64,000 bases of DNA from Palleronia salina (GTDB lineage: Bacteria > Pseudomonadota > Alphaproteobacteria > Rhodobacterales > Rhodobacteraceae), in assembly GCF_900141995.1 (NCBI RefSeq), contig NZ_FQZA01000012.1:1-64000 (forward strand), in the 5' to 3' direction. The notes under the pieces are model-generated. The model had not been told where the DNA came from, ran no database searches, and worked only from the letters and a program-made list of their open reading frames with translations. Of the stretch, positions 58,621 to 64,000 are shown piece by piece (position 1 is the first letter of the stretch; each line of letters starts with the position of its first letter). The translations under genes were made by a program, and so were the position numbers.

Positions 58621-59364
58621 ATGTCGATCCCTCTTCTGCTGGGCGGCGTCTTTGATACCAAGACGAACTTCATCCTCGCCGCCGCTGGCGTCTGCGCGAT
58701 CATGGCGATCACGCTGATCCTGCTGGGACGCAACATGGACCACGCGACGGACGAGCAGCGCAAGCGCGCCGGATTCTGGACGGCGCTGGTGGCCGGGGTC
58801 GGCGTCTGGGCCACCCATTTCGTCGCGATGCTGGGCTATCGCCCCGATGCCGCGCTGACCTACGACCTCGAAACGACGCTTCTGTCGATCCTGGCCGGCT
58901 TCGTCTTCGTCGGCTTGCCGCTTGGTGCGGCCCTTCAGACGTGGGCGCAAAAGCACCTTGCCGCGCTCGGCGCGATCGCCGGCGCGGGCGTCGCCGTCAT
59001 GCACCTGACGGGCATGAGCGCGATCGAGAACTGCGTCACCGCGTACAACGCCCCGATCCTGATCGCCGCCGTCTTCCTCGGAATGGCCGGGTTCGCCTTC
59101 GCGCTGCGACAGACCGAAGCGACCTTGCAGTCCTATGCGCTGCGCGGTGCCGGGATCGTCGCCGGCGTCTGCGTGCTGCACTTCACCGCCATGTCCAGCG
59201 CCACGCTGCAACGGACGGTCGCGGGCGGCTCCGGGCTGAGCAACGAGGCGCTTTCGATCATGATCTCGATCACCTCCATCGCCGTCTTCGCGATCACGGT
59301 GAACATGACGTTCCAGCAGCGACGGATCCTGGCCCAGCGCGGATCCGACTCGGCCGCCGCCTAG
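58621..59364 (+). CDS. MHYT-domain membrane sensor protein
   Basis: This 247-aa protein has about seven spans and three MHYT-type motifs: WATHFVAMLGY, VMHLTGMSA and VLHFTAMSS. In this family they are proposed to bind copper and sense diatomic gases. Unlike most members, no GGDEF, EAL or kinase domain follows; the C-terminus ends in a short basic tail (MTFQQRRILAQRG). AAGGAG lies 8 bases upstream of the ATG. Confidence 0.82.
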   Translation: MSIPLLLGGVFDTKTNFILAAAGVCAIMAITLILLGRNMDHATDEQRKRAGFWTALVAGVGVWATHFVAMLGYRPDAALTYDLETTLLSILAGFVFVGLPLGAALQTWAQKHLAALGAIAGAGVAVMHLTGMSAIENCVTAYNAPILIAAVFLGMAGFAFALRQTEATLQSYALRGAGIVAGVCVLHFTAMSSATLQRTVAGGSGLSNEALSIMISITSIAVFAITVNMTFQQRRILAQRGSDSAAA

Positions 59365-59459
59365 AACCGGACGCCTCGGCGGACCGCCCGTCGCGGACAA
59401 AGCCGCGCGGCAAGTGCCGCAATCGCGTCTCGAAAAGGAAAGGACCGGTGGGCCGCAGA

Positions 59460-59927
59460 TCAGGCGGCCTGCCGGTCCTCCAGGTCCAACCGCATCATCG
59501 CCATGCCCTGCCGGCGCGACATCTCTTCGTAGCCGGCAGACAGGTAAGCATTGAAGGCGGGCGCGTTGTCGACCTCGACCTTCAGCGTCAGGACAAGCGC
59601 ATCCAGCGCCAGCGCCGCCTCCTCCACCCGCTCGGTCAACTCGGCCGCGGCCCCGCCACGCGCGTCTTCGGTCAGGTAGACATAGGTCAGGTGGCGCACT
59701 TCGGGACCAACCCCCTCGCGCAGGGCGAAGAAGCCCACGTCCTGCCCGGAGTCGTCTTGCAGGTAGAACGAGACATCCTGCGCCTCGCCCAGCCACTTGC
59801 GCTGCCATTCCATGTCGTCGAAGGGCACTTTCGCACTGGGGTTGAGCAGCGGGATTTCCTCGTCCGGCAGCATCTCGGCCAGTGGCTCGAGATCGCGCTC
59901 ACGGTTGCGACGCAGGGTCAATGGCAT
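59460..59927 (-). CDS. GNAT-family N-acetyltransferase
   Basis: This 155-aa acetyltransferase-like protein starts MPLTLRRNRERDLEPLAEML. Family features are VGFFALREGVG with a beta strand VRHLTYVYLTEDARGGAAA (acetyl-CoA loop less canonical than usual) and VEVDNAPAFNAYLSAGYEE, the late GNAT signature. The start is ATG at 59927 after GAAGAAGCC. The substrate is unknown. Confidence 0.75.
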   Translation of the reverse strand: MPLTLRRNRERDLEPLAEMLPDEEIPLLNPSAKVPFDDMEWQRKWLGEAQDVSFYLQDDSGQDVGFFALREGVGPEVRHLTYVYLTEDARGGAAAELTERVEEAALALDALVLTLKVEVDNAPAFNAYLSAGYEEMSRRQGMAMMRLDLEDRQAA

Positions 59928-60007
59928 GGCTTCTTCCTTCAGCTGGGCCCGGCGCCTGGACACCGGGGGGCGATCAGAAAGGGCCGTGCCTGACACAATC
60001 GGCCCGC

Positions 60008-60307
60008 GTGGGTCAACCCGTGGCGCTTCGGACCGTTCCGGATCCCGTGGCGGTGCCGATCCTGTTGCGGCGGTTCGAGCGCTCATCCAGAGGCGAACAG
60101 CCCGTGGCGTTTCTGGCATGGGCGACGGTATCGGATGCGGTCAAGGCCAAATTAGAGGTCGGAGAAACCCTTGAGTTGGCGGATTGGACCTCTGGCGACA
60201 ATCTGGTTGTGGCTGACGTCGTCTCGCCGTTCAATCCGGCGGAGGTGTTTGAAAAGCGGTTCCTGGAGGGTGCACGAGGCCCGATAGGCGGAGGAGAACA
60301 AGCATGA
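60008..60307 (+). pseudogene. Toxin-activating lysine acyltransferase (HlyC-like), 5'-truncated
   Basis: HlyC enzymes acylate lysines of RTX toxins. This frame keeps the family's second half: ILLRRFERSSRGEQPVAFLAW, then LELADWTSGDNLVVADVVSPF, which parallels HlyC (VAEDWTSGDR...DWIAPF) and retains the Asp. The N-terminal block with the catalytic His (SPLHR in HlyC) is absent and replaced by sequence shared with the upstream gene's leader region. No good start is visible; GTG at 60008 is nominal. Its stop overlaps the next ATG (ATGA), so the order was once a coupled operon. Confidence 0.65.
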
Positions 60308-60939
60308 TGATTTACCGGCCAAATACGGCTTGGGAAGAGGTGAATGCGGGCCTCTGGTGGAGCGACAATCCTTATGAGGACCACGGTCCGTCAAATCCGC
60401 ATGCAAAAATGGGTTTGGATAGGCTGTCGGCAGAGCCTCTAACCAAAGAGAACTTCGACTTAATCGAGCGGTATTGAGCCGTTGCGGATGGCAAAATTAA
60501 CGCGATTGGTGACGTATTTCAAAGTTTCTTAAATAGAGATATCGTCATCAGTCAAAGAGTCGCCAATATCGTCCGCCAGTTCGAGCCGGACTGGCACGAC
60601 ATCGTCGAGATTCCGCGCATGTGGTCTTTTGGAAGCCAGCAGCGGATCGAGCGTCCGTATTTCTTTATCAACGTTCATGTAACCGCGCGTACTGTTGATA
60701 TGGAGCGGTCAAATATTACCCGAACTCGCGTCAAGAAAACCAACAACGAGATATTGAGTCTTGGGAGCGTTCAGCCGAAGGAGAACGTATTTGTTTACGC
60801 AGAAGCTTCGGATGACCGCCACCTTTGGCGTGACGACCGTACGCTCGCGACTTTCATGTCCGAAGACCTCGTTCAAGCGCTGAAAGCCGCCGACGTCCGC
60901 GGGTTCGATTTCATGGAATGCACCGTCATTACGCATTAA
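60304..60939 (+). pseudogene. Immunity-like protein (Imm11/DUF1629 type) with in-frame TGA
   Basis: One frame runs from ATG 60304 to TAA 60939, broken by a TGA at 60475-60477. The first 57 residues (MMIYRPNTAWEEVNAG...) and the second part (GKINAIGDVFQSFLNRDIV..., FINVHVTARTVDMERSN, and ...LWRDDRTLATFMSEDLVQAL with VRGFDFMECTV at the end) together resemble the Imm11 (DUF1629) immunity family. The second part alone is open from an ATG at 60619 (106 aa). Low G+C marks it as acquired DNA. No cognate toxin is nearby. Confidence 0.6.
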
Positions 60940-61079
60940 TTTCTGTTGTCGGCCGATTTGCTGGCGCGCTTGCGAGCGGAGCTGCCAATCTCCTCGACAC
61001 ATCCGGTTCACCGAACCCACGCGCGTTTCGCAGACAAGCGAACATGCTCGCTGATTTCATTGCACATCAATGATTTGCG

Positions 61080-61155
<76 letters not shown>

Positions 61156-61255
61156 GTGCGCCGGTCTTATACGCGCCCGCGCCGCGTCCGCAAGTGGCGC
61201 CGTCACCCGGGATCGGCTAGCCTTCCGACGGGATCAATCGCGACGGGGGCGCAGG

Positions 61256-62473
61256 ATGCACAGCGAACGGATCACTTTTGCCGGGGCCAACGGGGCGGAC
61301 CTGGCCGCGCGGCTCGACCTGCCGGACGGACCGACCCGCGCCGTCGCGCTGTTCGCGCATTGCTTCACCTGCTCGAAGGACATTCCGGCCGCACGCCGCA
61401 TCGCGGGCCGGCTGGCCGCCGCGGGCATCGCGGTGCTGCGCTTCGATTTCACGGGTCTGGGACACTCGGACGGGGAGTTCGCCAACACCCATTTCTCGTC
61501 GAACGTGGAGGACCTTCTGGCGGCGGCGGCCTACCTGGACGGCCGCGGCATGGCACCCTCGCTGCTGATCGGCCACTCGCTGGGCGGGGCGGCGGTGCTG
61601 AAGGCGGCGGGAGGGATCGACAGCGCCCGCGCGGTGGTCACCATCGGCGCGCCATTCGATCCCGGCCATGTCACCCACAATTTCGCGGGCAGCCTGGACG
61701 ACATCGCGCGCGACGGCGCGGCCCAGGTCGATCTGGGCGGCCGGCCCTTCACGATCCGCCAAAGCTTCGTGGACGACGTGTCGGCGCAGGAACTCGCGCC
61801 CGCGATCTCGCACCTCAAGCGGGCATTGCTGGTGTTGCACGCGCCGCGCGACACGGTGGTGGGCATCGACAACGCCACCAGCATTTTCACCGCCGCGAAA
61901 CACCCGAAAAGCTTCGTATCGCTGGACGATGCCGATCACCTGGTGACCCGCCCCGACGACGCCGAATACGCGGCGGGCGTCATCGCAGCCTGGGCCGCGC
62001 GCTACCTGGATCTGGGCCTGCCCGCCCACGAGGATCCGCCCGAGGGCGTCGTGCGCGTGTCCGAGGCGGCATCGGACGGCTACCTGCAGGACATCGCCGC
62101 GGGGCGCCACGCGCTGTCGGCGGACGAGCCGGTGTCGGTGGGCGGCACCGATCGCGGCCCCACGCCCTATGACCTGATGGCGGCGGCCCTGGGGGCCTGC
62201 ACCACCATGACACTGCGGATGTATGCCCGCCACAAGGGGCTGGACATGGGGCGCGTGCGCGTGGACGTGACCCACGCGCGGACCCACGCCAGCGACGCCG
62301 CGCCGGAGGATGGCGATCCGCCCAGCCCGCAGATCGACCTGTTCACGCGGACCATCGCCCTGCCCGGCGGGCTCGACCCGGACACGCGTCAACGGTTGCT
62401 GGAGATCGCCGACAAGTGCCCCGTGCACCGCACCCTGTCGCGCGTCTCGAAAATCGACACGCGGCTGGCCTGA
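61256..62473 (+). CDS. Alpha/beta hydrolase - OsmC family fusion protein
   Basis: This is a 405-aa two-domain protein. Residues 1 to about 245 are an alpha/beta hydrolase (LFAHCFTCSKDIPAARRIAG; nucleophile elbow LIGHSLGGAAVLKA; late VLHAPRDTVVGIDNA). Residues about 270-405 are an OsmC-like peroxiredoxin domain with the conserved cysteines in AAALGACTTMTLRMYA and ADKCPVHRTL. This fusion occurs in other alphaproteobacteria; a role in organic hydroperoxide or detoxification chemistry is inferred from OsmC. Confidence 0.9.
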   Translation: MHSERITFAGANGADLAARLDLPDGPTRAVALFAHCFTCSKDIPAARRIAGRLAAAGIAVLRFDFTGLGHSDGEFANTHFSSNVEDLLAAAAYLDGRGMAPSLLIGHSLGGAAVLKAAGGIDSARAVVTIGAPFDPGHVTHNFAGSLDDIARDGAAQVDLGGRPFTIRQSFVDDVSAQELAPAISHLKRALLVLHAPRDTVVGIDNATSIFTAAKHPKSFVSLDDADHLVTRPDDAEYAAGVIAAWAARYLDLGLPAHEDPPEGVVRVSEAASDGYLQDIAAGRHALSADEPVSVGGTDRGPTPYDLMAAALGACTTMTLRMYARHKGLDMGRVRVDVTHARTHASDAAPEDGDPPSPQIDLFTRTIALPGGLDPDTRQRLLEIADKCPVHRTLSRVSKIDTRLA

Positions 62474-62567
62474 CCGCAACGCCCCGGTGGCGCACCGCTG
62501 GATGTCGGGGTGACTGCTTGGTGACAGATGAAACCTGAGTCCCGCGCCGGTTGCCGCCGGACGCGCC

Positions 62568-63062
62568 TCAGCGGCCCAGCTTGGTGATCAGCGCGCGTTC
62601 CACCGCGGCGGGCACGAAATGGCTGACATCGCCGCCGAGGCGCGCGATCTCCTTCACCAGCTTGCTGGCCACGGCCTGATGCTCGGTATCGGCCATGAGG
62701 AAGACGGTCTCGACGCTGTCATCCAGCGCGCGGTTCATGCCGACCATCTGGAACTCGTACTCGAAATCGGCGACCGCGCGCAGGCCGCGGATGATCATCT
62801 GGGCGCCCACGTCGCGGGCGCAATCGATCAACAGGTTCTCGAACGGATGCGCGCGGATCTTCACGCCGGTCTTCTCGGCCAGGGGCCGGCATTCGGCCTC
62901 GATCATCGCGACGCGTTCGTCCAGCGAGAACAGCGGCCCCTTGTCGCGGTTGATCGCGACGCCGATGACCAGTTCGTCCACCAGCGTTATCGCCCGCCGG
63001 ATGATGTCCATATGGCCCAGCGTGACCGGATCGAACGTGCCGGGGTAAAGTCCTGTCCGCAT
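62568..63062 (-). CDS. coaD: Phosphopantetheine adenylyltransferase
   Basis: CoaD performs the penultimate step of coenzyme A synthesis, joining phosphopantetheine and ATP. The 164-aa protein has the nucleotidyltransferase motif YPGTFDPVTLGHMDII and the conserved RGLRAVADFEYEFQM and SKLVKEIARLGGDVS blocks. The start is ATG at 63062 after GGAGGGCGCC. It is probably a single gene. Confidence 0.95.
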   Translation of the reverse strand: MRTGLYPGTFDPVTLGHMDIIRRAITLVDELVIGVAINRDKGPLFSLDERVAMIEAECRPLAEKTGVKIRAHPFENLLIDCARDVGAQMIIRGLRAVADFEYEFQMVGMNRALDDSVETVFLMADTEHQAVASKLVKEIARLGGDVSHFVPAAVERALITKLGR

Positions 63063-63128
63063 GGCGCCCTCCGCGTATCGTCGCGCCACGCAACATTATT
63101 GCGCCGGTTTTTGCAAGGCCCCGACGGG

Positions 63129-63563
63129 TCAGTGCCCCCGCACCATCCCCTCGAGCGCGTCGCGCTCCATCTTCAGCTCTGACAGGCGGGCCTTGACCAC
63201 GTCACCGATCGAGATCAGCCCGACCATCTTGCCGTCCTCGAGCACGGGCATGTGGCGAAAGCGGCCGTCGGTCATCTGGGTCAGCACGAGCTCGGCATCG
63301 TCGCCCCGGGCGCAGCTGACGAGATTCACGGTCATCAGGCTGTCGATCTTGTCCTCCATGCATTCGGCGCCCCGGCGGCCCAGGTCGCGCACGATGTCGC
63401 GTTCGGACAAGATGCCGGCGGGCGTCACGCCGTCCGACGAGACGATGACCGCGCCGATCTTCTTCTCCGACAGAAGCCGCGCCGCATCGGCGACCTTCGA
63501 GCCGGGCTTGACCGTGGCCACCCCGGCGACGCCCTTGGAGTTCAGGATCTGATCGACTTTCAT
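63129..63563 (-). CDS. CBS-domain pair protein
   Basis: This 144-aa protein consists of two CBS motifs, which usually bind adenosyl nucleotides and regulate a partner. The first is VATVKPGSKVADAARLLSEK with PAGILSERDIVRDL; the second is VSCARGDDAELVLTQM with MPVLEDGKMVGLISIGDVV. The start at 63563 follows GGGAGGCACGCC. The partner is unknown. Confidence 0.88.
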   Translation of the reverse strand: MKVDQILNSKGVAGVATVKPGSKVADAARLLSEKKIGAVIVSSDGVTPAGILSERDIVRDLGRRGAECMEDKIDSLMTVNLVSCARGDDAELVLTQMTDGRFRHMPVLEDGKMVGLISIGDVVKARLSELKMERDALEGMVRGH

Positions 63564-63616
63564 GGCGTGCCTCCCGATTGCCTCGGGTTCAGCGTCGGGC
63601 CTGAAAGGTCGTCGTG

Positions 63617-64000
63617 TCAAGGGTTTGCCGCGGCCTGCGCCTCGCGCCGATGAATCTCGCCGCGCAGCCCGGACACCAGGGCGGCGGCGATCCCGTCCAG
63701 CCGCGCCGCGCGCAGGTCGTCCTCGGGGCGCACCAGCCAGAAGGCGCGCGTCAGGTGAAACCGGCCGGGCATCACCCGGCGCACGCCGGGCGCCTGCGGC
63801 AGCATGAAGTCGTGGACGATGCCAAGACCCAACGCCTGGGCGATCCACTGGAACTGCACCACCACGGAGGATGAGGCGAGGTCGACCCCGCCCACCCCGA
63901 TCTCGCCCAGGTAATCCAGCTCGGGGTCGAAGATCATGTCGGGGACGTAGCCGACGATGCGATGCCCGGCGAGATCGTCCAGGTCGGTGACGGGATGCTG
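63617..64000 (-). CDS. LysR-family transcriptional regulator, C-terminal part
   Basis: This frame runs off the right edge of the window. The visible part is the effector-binding half of a LysR-type regulator: DLAGHRIVGYVPDMIFDPEL, SSSVVVQFQWIAQALGLGIV, then PGVRRVMPGRFHLTRAFWLV and RLDGIAAALVSGL. The DNA-binding N-terminus is outside the window, and the target is unknown. Confidence 0.8.
   Translation of the reverse strand, partial: QHPVTDLDDLAGHRIVGYVPDMIFDPELDYLGEIGVGGVDLASSSVVVQFQWIAQALGLGIVHDFMLPQAPGVRRVMPGRFHLTRAFWLVRPEDDLRAARLDGIAAALVSGLRGEIHRREAQAAANP

Overview
The window reads as a chromosomal segment of a marine-type alphaproteobacterium of the Rhodobacterales (Roseobacter/Rhodobacter group). 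The evidence is high G+C core genes with GTG starts, the gene orders nrdR-ribD, dnaG next to rpoD and hom-glpX-recJ, a smoEFGKS-mtlK polyol operon of the Rhodobacter type, oxyR divergent from katG, and tRNA genes with encoded CCA ends. The species is not identifiable from sequence alone.

Positions 1 to about 11,050 are an accessory island of lower G+C that stops at the 3' end of a tRNA-Arg(TCT) gene. It carries the end of an IS3-family element that has cut the 5' end of a HelD/UvrD-like helicase with an inserted nuclease-like segment and C-terminal zinc ribbons. Next come a NotI-family restriction endonuclease, a C5-cytosine methyltransferase, a Vsr mismatch endonuclease ending right after its last zinc ligand, and an orphan TniQ-family protein. 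The last pair is a translationally overlapping module of a ParB-like protein and a putative restriction-endonuclease-fold protein. That pair is the best candidate here for an undescribed defence-type system.

From 11.2 to 36.4 kb the window is mostly core: sodC, an NDUFS4-like subunit, uvrB, oxyR/katG, small membrane proteins and a large beta-helix protein. A capsule export cluster (kpsS, an outer-membrane export lipoprotein, kpsC) sits between ribE and ribD-nrdR. A short-chain dehydrogenase, YjbQ, DedA, an HlyU-family protein, rpoD and dnaG follow. From 36.7 to 42.4 kb there are two tandem paralogous three-gene cassettes of Tad-pilus-type pseudopilins, each a VWA-containing TadG-like protein followed by two TadE-like proteins.

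From 43 to 48 kb lie hom, glpX, recJ and tRNA-Glu, with an imperfect direct repeat between glpX and recJ. From 48.3 to 56.1 kb is the polyol uptake and oxidation operon with a LacI-type regulator and matching palindromic operators. The rest holds an unknown multi-pass membrane protein, two tandem tRNA-Asp genes, two GNAT acetyltransferases, an MHYT-only membrane sensor, a decayed toxin-accessory locus (hlyC-like fragment plus an immunity-like gene with an in-frame stop) beside tRNA-Val, a hydrolase-OsmC fusion, coaD, a CBS-domain protein and a partial LysR regulator.
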